A stretch of 64,000 nt of DNA, from NCBI GenBank assembly GCA_008638375.1, contig CM018031.1, positions 12,248,562-12,312,561 on the forward strand. The letters are read 5' to 3'. Position 1 is the stretch's first letter. Every line of letters starts with the position of its first letter. The notes below the pieces were generated by a model. That model ran no database searches. It was not told where the DNA came from and saw nothing but the letters and a program-made list of their open reading frames with translations. Positions 40,182-53,162 of the stretch are shown here, piece by piece. A program made the translations under genes and the position numbers. This DNA comes from Nyssa sinensis. Taxonomy: Eukaryota; Streptophyta; Magnoliopsida; Cornales; Nyssaceae.

Positions 40182-42230
40182 AAATATATAGGTTTTACAT
40201 TTCCCCCCTTTTTCATTCATAAAAATACTCCTTGTATCTATCTCTTTGCCATTTGAGTTTCTGCAGCACCAGAGGATTGATTGTAACATACATTTGTTGG
40301 TGTGCTTATGTTCTTATCGGTCTCCCAGACTTGTGGAGCTTTTGTTGTACTTCACCAGAAGTCACATTTTTCTGTTTCTTTGCCGCTAAGATCATTTGGC
40401 AATGATAAAAATTATTGAGAAGTTTGGTATACCCTTTATTTGTCCTTAAAATACACATTCTTTGCTTTTATTTGATGATACAATCATGTAGATTCAGTTG
40501 GATACTGGAGGCATTATCCCAATATTATGTTCGGCTCGAGTGACAGGGATTGGGCCTGACAAATTCCAATCAGTTCATTTCAGCAGCTAATCTGGGTACT
40601 TAAGGTAAACTGCTGATTCCATTTTCAACCCGTATGATTCAACGGAAACAGTTTAAGCGGAGTGATATATTTTTAATCTTTATTTTTCAGCCCACCCAGT
40701 TTGAAACAAAATTTTCAAACTCTTAAGTAATTAACAACAGTGTCTTTTCATACGTCTTTTTATAAAATACTTCTGTTAAAAGGATGTTTTTTGAATATAT
40801 ATTTATTTTTAAAAAATAATGTAGAAGGTGTCTTTTAAACATCTTTAGCCTTTTTTCATAATTTATAGGTCTCTTGTACTAACATAAAACCAAAAAAAAA
40901 AATTAAATTTAGTTTATGAAAATTAAAAAGCTTCTTTTGAGGAGACACATTTTAACAATAAGATATCTTAAGAAAATTTGTTTTAAAGTGGTTGGGTTTG
41001 AAAATAATGATTAAAAAAAATAAAATTATTTGGTTAAAAACTCGATGGATCCATGAACACTGTTACATATTTGTCGAGTCTTGAAATATAGTATGACATT
41101 CAACACATCGATGGAGACAACTGGATCCATAAACCTACGTAAGATGTGAATTTATTTTAAATGTTAAGTTTGAGCAGAGTAAACTTTAGCATACTGTTTG
41201 GCACTGAAATTGAAACTTCGAAATTAGAATTGGTAATTGGTTAAAATGGGAGACAAACTAGCTTCAGAGTTCGAACTAATTTTAAACCTGTTCTAATTTC
41301 AAGACCCCAATAATCAATCATGTGGATTGAGCTAATTTTCCTTCAATTTATTTTGCACTATTACATTTTAGCAATCACCTGATTTAACTATTATTACACA
41401 CATCCAGCAAAATAAATTTAACACACCCAAATTTGGTCAAAGTTCAATATCTTCACAAAACAAACATTGATTTTACCATACTACGCCTATCTCCAAGCCA
41501 AGTTATGAGAAATAAACATACAAAGACTCACTTTTTTCATACCACATTCTACCCTCCAGAATATATGATGGACATTAACGCAAATAAGCAAACCAGCCCG
41601 GTTAAGAAAGGTCGAACAAGTGGCAGTTTTTAGGGCCTCCATCTAAATAAAATTTTGGGTTAATTAAACTGACACCCCTAAGTTTTGCATATTTACAATG
41701 GAACCCCACCGGGGGGAGTGGGGGGGGGGAGGGGTTGTCATTGTAATTAATCATAAAATTTTCTTAATTCTTTCTTGTTTGTAAATTTAAAAGTTTTGAA
41801 GTGATAAACATGGGTCCCAGGTCCCAGGTCCCAGGGCCCTGCACAGAATCAAGGGCAAATAAACAATAAAATAAAAACTTTGATGTACCAAGATTTAGGA
41901 CAGAACAGAGCAACCAAATAGCGGATACCGCAGAATCTACATGTTTGCTTGCTCAACAACAAATACAATAGATGAGCTCTACACCAAAACCATTATGATG
42001 TGTAACAGGAGAATCACAACACAATGAGAATTCTCCAATAAAAGTTACATTAGGAAGTCCAAAATCTTTTTTGTTTATACCTGATGCAGCATCAATGCAA
42101 AATGCCATATATTCATAATTGCAAACTTAAACAACCAGCAGGAATGAACTTGAAGAAAATCTCCAGCTTTCCTTTGGCAGCTGTAGACCAAAAACTGTTC
42201 AGAACATAGTCTGGCAAGCGCACCAAAAAT
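40182..42230. other. 3' flanks of BSK (+) and TIM10 (-)
   Basis: The two genes converge here. BSK 3' untranslated sequence probably reaches about 40450 and that of TIM10 about 41850. Between them is AT-rich DNA plus short G-rich (41705-41735) and GGTCCCA repeats (41813-41835). Confidence 0.5.
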
Positions 42231-44773
42231 TCACACCGGAGGCCGATTGGAACCAAGCAGCTGCCCAACAAGATTGGTCACCTAGAAAAAACACAATTGA
42301 TACAATGTCAAGTAACTTTTATTTTATTTTTGTCATTTATTTATTTATTTTTGGTGGTTCGCAGGGATGGGGTGTTACGAGATCAGGTATACTATTGAAG
42401 GGAAGAAAAATACAGAAAGAAGAATGAGAGATCCAAGAAATGAGAAAAGTTTCTACAACACAGAAACCACCCATGCCAAAAGCAAAACACCCCAAGCAAA
42501 CCTCAAAGAAGAAAATGGCCTCTAAAATCCTCTCAAGTAGAAGCGCCCCCACCTTGACTAAGGAACGGGTGTTTCGTAGGCCTCCCTTTAATTCCAACAA
42601 ATTTCCACCTCTAAAGAAGAAAACAGGTCCAAGGTCACTCTCATTTAGTGACTGTGGCACATAGAACTAAAGGCATGGTTTCCTCTACACAGTGGATCAA
42701 TCCCCCCCAAGTCCTTTGTGAAGTAGTCACATGTTCATTCCAAAACAAGAAGAGATAAGCCTATATCAGCTCTAAGCTCGTGGCTGCGTAGAACTAGATC
42801 AGGATATCTTCTCAAACTTTAATGTAAAACAACACAAACTCTTTATCAGACTGATGGTAATAGCAAACCTTAAAGCATTTCACAATACTAAAAACATAAT
42901 GTAAGGTGTCTCCTTTAATACGCATGTTGATCAACTAAAATTAGGATAGATTAATACAGTGACATACATGGAAGTAATGCACCGAATTCAAAAAATAAAA
43001 AAGAATACCAAGGCTAGTAAATTTATAAGTTGTAAAACAAAGCAAAACTACGTTAAACATAAGAGAAGCACAAATTATGTCCAATAACAAAAGCTGTTTC
43101 AACTATTTTCTGGTAAGAAAAGGCAGCTAAAACTCAAACTATTACTTCATCTAATTTGTAAGTCCAACATTATAATCAAACTAAAAATGCATATAAGTGA
43201 CCCAACAGTTTACCTGCCAGTATTTCGAAACACAGCGATCAATGCAGCTATTTTCACCCATGTTTAGCTCAGACTCCTTGTACCTAAAGAGAGATAGGAT
43301 AGACTTCAATGTCATCTCTTGAAACAAGACATGGATGAATATTAATTTTAGAATAAAAAAGGACTGATCAAAAAATAAAATTAGGATAAAAATGGGTCAA
43401 CTACCAAAAGATGGGCACAATACTCAGAATGTGAAGCTTTCTGAACCCACTCTTTTCATAGTTCATCCATATTGAGAGAAATATTTTTTTTCGAAAAATA
43501 AAACAATAAAAATATACCTTTTCTCAACGCACTTATTGAAACATGTGTGAGTAAGCCTGGACCAAGATACAGAAACAGGAAAATTCAGGAATCTAACATT
43601 AGCAAAGAAACCTTGCATATATTGCAAGACTCTATCGGATCATTTGTTACCAAAAAAAGAAAAGCCCAACCATACAAACACTAATTTTACATTTAAGCAC
43701 ACAAAATTGAAGGCCCTTCGACATATAGAACTGGGTAAAATTCTTGCTTCCAACAACAAATAATTAGCCCACAATTCAATTCAAGATTGAGACAACCATT
43801 TTAATTTCAAGCCAAAGTTAATATTATAGGGTAACAACTGCATGCAATATATCACAAACTAATCAAGATGCAATTTTATTTTCACAAGGTTGCACACTTA
43901 AAAACACTTACTTTATAGTGCCAATAACAGAAGGGAGGTATAGAGATGCCACATCCAGCCATGGCTACAACACGGGGAAACTGGGAAGTAGGTGGCTTCA
44001 TCACAAGCAATTACTGCATGCATCTCATTGCACGAACTGATAAGGTGACCATTTCATATGGCTAGTAAAAGGTCTCATCTAAGCAATAAAATTTTTTCCA
44101 TCTACATGTAATCATTCTTAAAAATAAGTGTATTGCTATGTCATTGTTTCATATGAAGAACCCACCCAGCTATATTTGGAAAAAAAAATGGACATGTTGG
44201 ATAGTATCATAGTACAATAAATGCCTCATCTTACGTTTGGCACAAGCATTGCCATGACTACAGGAAGTAGTGCAACAAATTCTGTCAAGTGTACTGTTTC
44301 TTTTCTAATCATTAAGGGTTGCACAAAATATAAAAATCTAATGTCGTAAAAAACTGCAAAAAGATACATAATAAAATGAAATTCATAGCACAGATCACCT
44401 ACTTGTTAAACAATTCAACCCTATACTCCATCTCCTTTTCCGCCATACCAAAGATCTGCATGTTAAAAACCAAATTTACAATCATGAGGTAACAGACACC
44501 CAACCAAACCCAACAATTACACAAATCATCATCCAAAATCAACAAAACCCACTTCACAAAAAGCGAAACAGAGTAATTCAAGGCCTCCCTCTGAAAAAAA
44601 GTATCAGAAACAATGGAAATGCGCAATTCACAGCATCCACAACAAAGAAATGCTAAGAATTGGTACATAACATATTACAAAATCTCCTGATACACACGCA
44701 TAGAGACATAGGCAGGAGAGGAAAGTACCTGTTCTTTGTCGACTTGAGATGGTATATTATTGTTGCCAGCCAT
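42231..44773 (-). CDS. TIM10: Mitochondrial import inner membrane translocase subunit Tim10
   Basis: Five coding exons on the minus strand, 44729-44773, 44403-44455, 43518-43556, 43214-43283 and 42231-42281, join in phase to 85 residues. Tim10 pairs with Tim9 as a chaperone in the intermembrane space that guides hydrophobic carrier proteins to the inner membrane. The twin CX3C motifs that form its disulfides are visible as CFNKC and CIDRC, 15 residues apart. EMEYRVELFN and YKESELNMGENSC are family-typical. The exon 2 donor must be AA|GTAGGT: using the nearby TAG|GTGATC would insert a stop. The 3' neighbour BSK is convergent and RPAC2 is divergent. Confidence 0.95.
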
Positions 44774-45110
44774 TATTACTGCACCGTCGAAACAACTAGA
44801 AATTCAAAGCAACACTCTGAAACCAGAGAAGAAAAATGACAAATAGAATTAGCAGATAATTTAAATTTATTTACCAAAAAAAATAGAGAAGATGATTTAA
44901 ATTTACTCAACAAAACTTATACATCTTACGGTTCAACAATCTTACGCAGTGGCCCGTGGAGTGAGAACAGGACTGATCAGATTGTAGATGGACGCCAACA
45001 AAAAATACGCGGAAGACCCAATAATTAGGGTTTAGAAGTAAATCTATGGTGTGAATAGACAGACCGGAACACGAACAGAACCAATGATCACATCAGCCGT
45101 TTGTTATATA
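44774..45110 (-). promoter_or_regulatory. TIM10 promoter and leader with a leader intron
   Basis: Read on the minus strand, TATATAAC lies at 45103-45110, so transcription probably starts near 45075. AAACCCTAA, the telo-box of growth and translation genes, is at 45025-45033. A leader intron fits 44817-44945 (CTGC|GTAAGA...GGTTTCAG). Start and splicing are inferred from sequence only. Confidence 0.55.
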
Positions 45111-45860
45111 ATTTGGATAAATTAACTTGACGAGACACTAATCTTTTTATGAATATATGATTTGAATAAATTAAGTGATTATTTGGAAGTTATAAAAATT
45201 GAAGTTTAAATAAATAATATTTTTTTAAAAATTAGTTATTTATATATTTTTTAAAATGTTCAGTTTGATTTTAAAAATATTTAAATAAATATTTTAAAAA
45301 ATCTAAACAAAATATTTATTTATTTTAAAAATAAATATGACCAAACATATTTTATCCTAACACAACTAAATTTACAAAAATTACACTAATCTTATATAAA
45401 TTTTTTAAAATTATACTAATTTTTTTATTTGTTTTGATAAATTATAATTATCTTTCTCATGATAATTTTTTTAAAAAATGATAAAATTGTCATTTTAAAA
45501 ATATTTATTTATATTTTTTAATTTTAAATAATTTTTAACTAAATATTAATTAAAATCTTAAATTTACTTATATATAAAATAAAAATAAATTATTTAAAAA
45601 AAGTTATAAAAAAAATTTGTTAATATTTTAAAAATACAAAAAAAAAAAAAAGAACATGGAATGAAGATTGATCATTTAAAAAACATTTGATTAAAAGAGA
45701 TAATTATAATTTAAAAAATAACAGAAATTAATATAACTTCATAAATCACATCAAAAATTATTGTAGTTGTCTACATTTTTAAAAAAAATTAGTCTAATTT
45801 ATTTAAGGGAGGGACAATAATGGAAAGCAATATGTAGAAAGGACTAGTCTGCACAACGCT
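45111..45860. other. AT-rich spacer between TIM10 and RPAC2
   Basis: No gene. TTTGATAAATTATAATTA near 45435 and ATAATTATAATTT near 45700 suggest a small inverted-repeat element related to those near 50830 and 52706. Confidence 0.45.
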
Positions 45861-46423
45861 CATTGGCGCGGGCATTTCTGTCACCAATACTTGGGTTTAG
45901 GGTTTTGCCAAAAACCACTCTTTTAACCCTCAAAACGCAGTTCTATCTTCTGCCACTGGTTGCAGATCATCTACCGAAGCTCTCTCTGCCAATCTAGCAA
46001 ACCGCGAAACTCTCTATCCGTCGCTGCTAGGTAAGCTGAGGCTCTCTCTCAACCGACGACCAGCCGTCTTCTTCTCTCTCAATTTCATCTCTCCCCCCAA
46101 ATTACGATGCTTTACTCTTCTTTTCCTTTTATCTTTTCTTCTTCCTTTTTTTCTCTGCCTTGCCAGCCGATCGTTTTCTTCTCTCTCTAAATTTCAGCTG
46201 GTCGTCGGCATGGTTGCTCTGTTTTTTATGCAATTCTAGCTAATGCACTAATGCTTTGAATCAAAATTGGATGCATGGTTTCTGATTTTTTATTTTTTGG
46301 TACAAAAATATATTGGATTTAGATATCTTTATGAAAATTACTACATAACCTGTATAATTTGGGCTGCATTCAGGTGTGTGCATGTGTCTGTCTGTTCAAA
46401 TTTTCTCATGTTGTGTTAAAAAC

Positions 46424-46544
46424 GTATTTTTTATGGGTAAATCTCTCGCACGCACACCAGGTGCCCCTTAAGGGACTTGAACCCTCAACCTCCCATATGG
46501 GGAGGTGGAGGAGGTACCAACCAAGGCTTGTTGGTAATTCTGTC
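46424..46544 (-). mobile_element. tRNA-derived SINE, minus orientation
   Basis: On the minus strand it holds GCCTTGGTTGGTACC as A-box region and GAGGGTTCAAGTCCC as B box. TTAAAAAC occurs on both sides (46416-46423 and 46545-46552), a plausible target duplication. It sits in the first leader intron of RPAC2 and is a relative of the copy at 49991. Confidence 0.7.
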
Positions 46545-46809
46545 TTAAAAACATTTGCTGTTCTAGGCTTGTTGAGGATCGGAACCCATCCTGTAAAAAG
46601 ACATACAACCCTCGAAAGGCTTCAGCAAATATAATTTTGTAAACCAAGTAAATGATGGTCCTTTAGATTTAGCAACCTTATCAATTCTTTAATCATAAGC
46701 CGCAGAAATCTGAATGGCAGCTTTATAGATCTAAAACCCAGTATTGTGTTCTGGAATTAAGTATTAGTTACAGATATATTGATCAATTTGTTTGGGTGAA
46801 CCTGTGGAT

Positions 46810-46811
46810 AT

Positions 46812-46859
<48 letters not shown>

Positions 46860-46865
46860 CACATA
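46810..46865. repeat. (TA)n(CA)n(TA)n microsatellite
   Basis: Alternating TATATA, CACACA and TATATA runs in the RPAC2 leader intron. Confidence 0.9.
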
Positions 46866-47174
46866 CATATTTCATATGTTTGTTATGGCATTTCCTCAGC
46901 TATTTTTGCATATTGAGCTTGTTTTAGGACTATTTTAAATAATTTTTGTTTGTACGTATATTGTTAATCTTTTTTTCCTCATTTTGTAGGATTCTCCATC
47001 CTTCCAAGCACCCAACGATCCAAGGTGGGATTCTGATTTTAACAACCTTGGTGGGTGTGTGTGTAAGTAGTTTAGAGTTTTAATGCTGGGTATATATGTT
47101 TAATTCAGTGCTCATTGGTTAATTTCCTTTGGTTACTTATCTAATATTGTTTCTAGAATTATAGTTTGTTGGCA

Positions 47175-50100
47175 ATGGAGCACGGGTCATTCCAGGATCA
47201 ATCAGCATCGACATTTTCATTGACTGATGAGGATCATACACTAGCAAATTCACTCAGATTCACTCTGAATCAAGAGTCAGTACTCTTTAATTCTCATATA
47301 AACTGTTCACCTTTATGTGTTTTTCACTCGACATCTTTGTCTTTCTCAATATTCAACTTTGACTCTGATTTTTTTTGCTTGTTTATACACTACTTGAAAT
47401 ATTTATATAAAATTATCAATGTTCAGCTGCCTTCATCTTATGCTCCTTTTTTTTAGGTAAAAAGAAAAGGTTGAATTGGTGTATGCTTTTGTTTTTCTTT
47501 GTATGAAATCTTTTTGAGCTCCATTTCTTTTGGCTGCGTTTAGTTCATATATTTAGTAAGGGAAAGGAAAAGATAATATAAAATAAATCTTTTTGTAATA
47601 AGGGAAAAAAAAAAAAATAGGAGGAAAGTGAGGAAATTTCAATTTTACAAGTCAATTCTCTTTTTGTTGATTCCCATGCATTTTTTAGAAACTTTTTATT
47701 TTTAACATTGTTTAAGCAAGAGAAAAGAATATGAGGAATTTTTTTTTCTCTACTTTTTTCTTTTCCTTTCCCTTAGTGGACGAAATGTAGCTTTAATGAT
47801 TCTATATCTTTGAAAAGTAGTATACCTGATTCTGTCTATGATTGTATATATGTAACAAATCAAAGGTTCATGGGATGGAGAGAGAGGTTATAGCAGCTAA
47901 GCATGGTTGCGAGGTGGGTGGCTGGTTTTCTTTAGAGATTAAAGGTCCCCCATGGGTGGGGTTAAGGAAGCACACTAGGAAAGGGAAACGGGAGTTTATG
48001 CACTATTCTTTTTTTTCAATAAATTAAGCGATGAAAGGAGTTTAAAATTTTGGGAGGACAAGGAAAGGGAAGATGCCTCTTTGAAGGAGAGGCTTCCTCT
48101 TCTCTTCCAGATTGCCTCATATCCAAATGCAACAGTGGTACTCTTTCTTTCTTTCTTTTTTAAGGGTGGTGTGGTTTGGGCTCCTCACTTTAAAATACAT
48201 TTTCAAGATTAATAATTGGGGAAAAGTTTTGGCTTATCAGTTCAAACCAGTGCAGGGCAAGGAGGATGCCGCTAAATGGGAAAGGGATAGTTCCAAAAAG
48301 TTTTTTGTGAAGTCTTTCTGCAAAAGATTGGAAGGGAGAGAACATAGGGAATTCCCTTAGAGGATCATTTAGGACTCAAGAGGCCCTACGAAGGTTGCTT
48401 TTTTGTTTGGTTTGTTGCTTAGGAAGGCGGTTTTAACTTTGGACAATTTGTAAAAGAGGGGTTATAGGTTGGCTGGTCGGTGTTATGTGTGTGAGGTTGA
48501 GGAAGAGACAACCAATCACCTTTTCTCAGCATTGCTTTTGTGCTAGGGAGATATGGTGTCTTCCTTTCTCACTTTTTGGTTGTGCGTCAATTTTCCCCCA
48601 TTCTGTTTGAGAATTCTTGATGGCTTGCCAAGGGGGTTGTGTGGACCGGCATACGAAGCCCCCTTGTGTCTTTTGTAATGCTTGCGGAGAGAGGAATAGA
48701 AAAATTTTGGAGGAGAGTAAAATTCCCCTTCCTCTCTTTGTAGATTCTTTTGTTGACTTTTTGGAAGGGTTGAGATTGCAATCTTGCTCTCTTTCCTTCT
48801 TTTGTAAATGGTTTTGCCCCTTTGGCATGTCCTCTATAGAACATCATACTTATCTGGGGGAAAAAATCGAATGTTCATCTTAACACAGTCCTGCAGGGTG
48901 TGAATTTTTTCCTTTTCTTTTTTAATTCTTTATTCAAACTTGTTGAATGGATCAACAGAGTGAGCTTTTGCTTACTGGAATGGAATCTCGCCCCCCCCCC
49001 CCAACCACCAAAAAAACCAAAAATAATAATAAATAAATAAAGTAAAACTGAATCATGGTTTTCTTGGGTTCCATCTAAATACTTAAAAGGTGAAACTAAT
49101 CATCTATTATTGTGGTTTAAGATAAGTGATCTTAAAACTAAAAGCCTGATATACTCATGGTCAAATATTTACCCCTTCATTGAATTTTTGTTTTGTTTTT
49201 CTTGATGTATAATTTTTACAATATTGCTTCTGCTTCATTTAAGTATATGTTTAGTTAGTTTCATTACTATTAGGCAGGTTAGTATATGTTGTTTAATTAC
49301 TTTTTTAGCACATTGTAACATTATCTTGCAGTCCAAGAGTTACATTTTGCGGATACAGCATTCCTCATCCTTCAGATGCTCGAGTAAATATAAGAGTCCA
49401 GACAACTGGTATAGCCTACATTCTCTATCTACAAACAACTATGAATTCTTCTATTGGTTGAATTACTTGTTTCCCTCATTGTAACTCTTTTTTTAAATCT
49501 CAATCGTAAGACTATCTCCATTTCTAAAGAATCTAAACCAGTGTCATAGAAATGATAAATGCCTTTTGATCCTAATTTATTTGCTGATCCCCCCAAAAAA
49601 ATTCTGTTATTTTTAGAAAGGCTATTTGCTTTCTGCTAATGCCAGAAGAAATTCCTCCATCCAGCTTGTCCCATTCTTTTTTTAGTTCAATCAAATGCTT
49701 TTGCCTACATATAATTTGGGGGTAGTCTTTTCTTTTTGGGGGTTAATAATTTTGTTGCATTTGGGGGTAGTCAGTCCATAATAGACAGTTAAATTGTTTT
49801 ATTGGTGTTCAATGACAGACCGGAGCATTGTTTAGTGATTTTTGTCAGAAATGGCATCATGGTTTTGCCATAGTCTGATATGGCTTCTTCACTTTCTTCT
49901 CAAAGTCCATTGCCATCTTCTTATTGTAAATTTGACACTGCAATATCAGTTATTTTATTAAGACTAGTGCCTTCAATATCCCTATGGATCCACCACCAAG
50001 CTCTACCTTGGTTGGTATCCTTCACCTCCATATGAGAGGTTGAGGGTTCAAGTCCCCTTAAGTGGCAAAGAGAGTGTTTAACATGTTTGCCTATAAAAAA

Positions 50101-50618
50101 ACAAAAAAAAACATAAATCCCTATGGATCTGTTTAGCGTGTTGCTATGATAAACCGAAAGTGTTATCACGAAAATTATCCATCAAAAGAACCAATTGTTG
50201 TCACCAAAAATGTTGCAAAATATAAAAAACATTGTTTCCAATGAAGAATTATCTTACAACACAGAAGAAAATGACTGCCACTTTTTTTGGTTGCTTTGTT
50301 ATGGGATGCTCTTTATCGCTGATCCGGGTCGAATGAGAATTGGTCTGTGTAGCCTGTAGTAGCCTCATGTTTAATATGACTTTTTTTCTTTTTTTGACAA
50401 GTGTGTTTAATATGACTTCTTTCTCACATTTTACCCTTTAATTGTAAAATTTTTGGCTGTTGCTTGGAATTTTTGCAGGCGATCCAGCAAGTGAGGTGCT
50501 GAAAGATGCATGCCAGGATCTGATGTTGATGTGCCAGCATGTGAGGAGCACCTTTGACGAAGCTGTTGCTGATTTTAAAAATGCACAAGCTCTCAAGGAC
50601 ATGGATATTAAACACTAA
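47175..50618 (+). CDS. RPAC2: RNA polymerases I and III shared subunit RPAC2 (AC19 type)
   Basis: Three exons, 47175-47275, 49332-49408 and 50479-50618, join in phase to 105 residues. This small subunit pairs with RPAC1 (AC40) as the counterpart of the bacterial alpha dimer. It helps assemble nuclear polymerases I and III. Visible hallmarks are FSLTDEDHTLANSLRFTLNQ (the conserved dimerisation element), RVTFCGYSIPHP and VNIRVQTTGDPA. The exon 1 donor is GA|GTCAGT. The ATG at 47175 is used because MEHGSF fits the plant homologues. The C-terminus is shorter than in some relatives, ending MDIKH. Intron 1 (2,056 bp) holds a LINE fragment and intron 2 a complete SINE. Confidence 0.92.
47860..48890 (+). 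mobile_element. LINE fragment (zf-RVT region) in RPAC2 intron 1
   Basis: Translated in shifting frames, the segment matches the end of plant LINE ORF2. A WGKVL-like stretch lies near 48217, KFFVKSFCKRLEG near 48295, and RGYRLAGRCYVC with EEETTNHLF at about 48457-48525, the zinc-binding zf-RVT motif. IPLPLFVDSFVDF follows near 48725. Frameshifts and stops show it is dead. It lies in the same direction as the host gene. Confidence 0.75.
49991..50116 (+). mobile_element. Full-length tRNA-derived SINE with 13-bp target duplication
   Basis: ATCCCTATGGATC occurs at 49978-49990 and again at 50117-50129, exactly bracketing the element. Inside are CTACCTTGGTTGGTATCC (A-box region), GAGGGTTCAAGTCCC (B box) and an A-rich 3' tail. 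It is 126 bp long and lies in RPAC2 intron 2. Confidence 0.88.
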
Positions 50619-52705
50619 AAGAATTTCAAATTTTTCATCTCAAGCTTACATGTTAGTATTGACAATTAATGTTGCTGATTATAAATATTTAGAACTCCTG
50701 TAGGTATTTGACTTAATTTGCCTCTTGCTTCTCTTACATATTTTATGGTGAGAAAGTTGTCTTTCTGAATTTTCTTGTGAAAATAATGACCAGCAATTCA
50801 GCTTTACAAATGTGCTGACAATTTTTTTTTATTTTTGATAAATTACACTGATCTTTTTAAAAATTTTTAAAATTACATTAATCTTTTTTATTTTGTCTGG
50901 CAAATTACAACTGATAAATTATAAATTTTTTTTTTTTCATTCCTTTTTTTTTTCAAAATAACAAAACTAATTTTTTATGAATTTTTTAAAATTTTTAATA
51001 GGAGGAAAGGTCAAGGATCATTTTTGGATAGGGATTATCCATCTCCCTGTCGTTGTTTCCTCAACCCTGGGGCTATCCTCCTCCGCCGATCCGGAGAGGT
51101 CCAGTTCCTCTTCTGGTGGGGGGGCCTCATCTAACATAGAGTTGAAGTATCGAATTTTAAAGCATCCCTGAATGAGGTGGATGTTCTTCTTACTTCATTC
51201 TGTCTCAATTCCTGAATCTGAAGAGGTTTAATCGACCCACAAAGCTCTCCTGTTTCCTATCATTGGCCGGAGAGGCAGACTCGTCCATTGCCATGTTTCC
51301 TTCCCCTGGTTTATCATGGTTTGCCTTCATTAGAGTTGTTCCACTGTTGACCACTATGGTTGGAAAGACAGACTCATCCACGTCCATGATCTCATTCTGA
51401 CCTTCACAGCCTTTGACTTTTTTTTTTCGTGCTTCTGTTTAGATGATCTTCTTCCTCCATCGATATCGGCGGAGTAGAGTCGCCGCGTCCTTCCATCTTC
51501 ACCTCGATTGGAAATTTTTTAACTTCAGTTCTTCCCGTGTCTGTATTGTTGTCTATATATTATGGGTGTTATAATTTTAATAATAATGTGATGGTGTGGT
51601 ATTTATTTTGATGGCAAGGAGTGTTGGAGTTGAACATTTGCAATTTCATTTTTTTCCTTTTAATTTTATTTTTATTCATATTATTATTGTCTTTTCAATA
51701 TCATTTCTTAAAAGAATTTATTGTACTAATCAAATGATGTAACTAAAAATAAGTTGTATTATATATAACTGATTTTCTTAGCCTATATTTTCACCTTTAG
51801 ATAAAAGATTATAAGATTTGTTATAATTAATGTATGCCGACTTTTCTTTATTAGAAAGAAAATTAAAAAAAAAATTATTATTATATTTACTATTTTTTTA
51901 AATAAATTATATTAACCATAGTAGACTTTTCTCATCCCTATTTTTTTAATATAATAATTGTAAGTCCCACTCCCGGATATCTTACACGGAAGCTTGATTT
52001 TAACTCAAAGTAAGTTAAAATAATAAATTTTGTAAAGAATTAAGATTTTATTATCAAAACAAGTAATATAAGAAAATTTAAAACTAATTTTATATAATAT
52101 TTTTATTAGTAAAATCAGTTTACATAAAAATTAAAAAGATTTAATATATAAATAGGACGAGTTTGGGATGAGGTAATCATCACTCTCACATTGTTCCGAA
52201 TTCAATCAGATTTTTAAAGTCTTATTCCGATTTCAATTTTAATTTTAATTCTAATAAGAAAATAATTTTCATCTTTGTCTCAGATATTTTAAATTTGACT
52301 ATGAACAGAATAAATGAATATTATTTTATAGATTTGACTAAAAATGAATTTGAATAAATTATTAAAAAATTTATTTTTGATGATTTTTATTTAAATTTAA
52401 ATTTAAATAAAGATTTAATTAATCATTAAAGATGTTGTTAGGCTGAATGCTCACTCTTTTGTTTTTTCAATGACTTGTATCCAAGATTTTACTTTTGAAT
52501 TATATAAAGATCATTTGGCGGATAGACTGTGGAATGCCTACAAGCTACAGCTGCCATTCCTTGTCACCATTCTGATTTTACCTAAACGCTCAATTGTTTT
52601 GCGTTTGGTGTTTGGAAAGCATATATGCACGGAGACTTCGAGGCTAATTGTCCATTTGATGTTCTCAATGTTTCCATAGAGTCCATCTTTTTTCCTTTTA
52701 TCTTT
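50619..52705. other. Intergenic stretch after RPAC2
   Basis: RPAC2 3' untranslated sequence, then AT-rich DNA. A GC-richer island at about 51000-51540 has no recognisable frame and may be a transposon fragment. Another atypical piece at 52440-52680 was not identified. Confidence 0.4.
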
Positions 52706-53162
52706 TTATAAATTATATTGATTTTATACTGAGATTTTTGATAATTACAAAAAAAAAAATTTGAAATTTTTAAAATGACATTAATCTCTTTTATTTTTAC
52801 TGATAAACTACAAAAACTCTCTTCTATTCTTTTTTTCAAAATGAACAAAAATACCCCTTGCATTTATTTATTTATTTTTAATTTTGACATTTTCTAACTT
52901 TTTTTAAAGATTTTTGTTAAATAACTTTTTCTTTTTTAGTTAAAGAAGATTTTAATTAATATTTATTTGAATATGAAAAAATAAAGTTAAAAGAAAATTT
53001 GGTTAAAATTACAAAATTACAAAAAAATAGAATGAAAGAAGTATTTTTGTTATTTTGAAGAAAAAAAAATAAGGTTAGAGAAAAGGTCAGTATCATTTCA
53101 AAAACCTCAAGAGTGGTTCCTTTAATTGTCGGAAATCTCAAGAAAAATTAATATAATTTATC
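52706..53162. mobile_element. MITE-like element with inverted ends
   Basis: The left end ATAAATTATATTGATTTT and, on the other strand, the right end ATAAATTATATTAATTTT match, both followed by TGAGATTT. About 457 bp, non-coding. Similar end sequence occurs near 50835 and 45435. Confidence 0.6.

Larger units (their letters stand above)
45861..47174 (+). promoter_or_regulatory. RPAC2 promoter and leader with two leader introns
   Basis: ATTGGCGC (from 45862) fits the E2F consensus WTTSSCSS, and TTAGGGTTT (45897-45905) is a telo-box. Both are common before ribosome-biogenesis genes. Leader exons likely end at 46030 (GCTAG|GTAAGC), cover 46990-47024, and resume at 47157 after TTTCTAG. The start site is inferred. 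Confidence 0.5.

Noticed and set aside
42337..42664. Overlapping open frames on both strands in TIM10 intron 4
   Set aside because: They mirror each other, lie inside a well-defined intron and match nothing I recognise.
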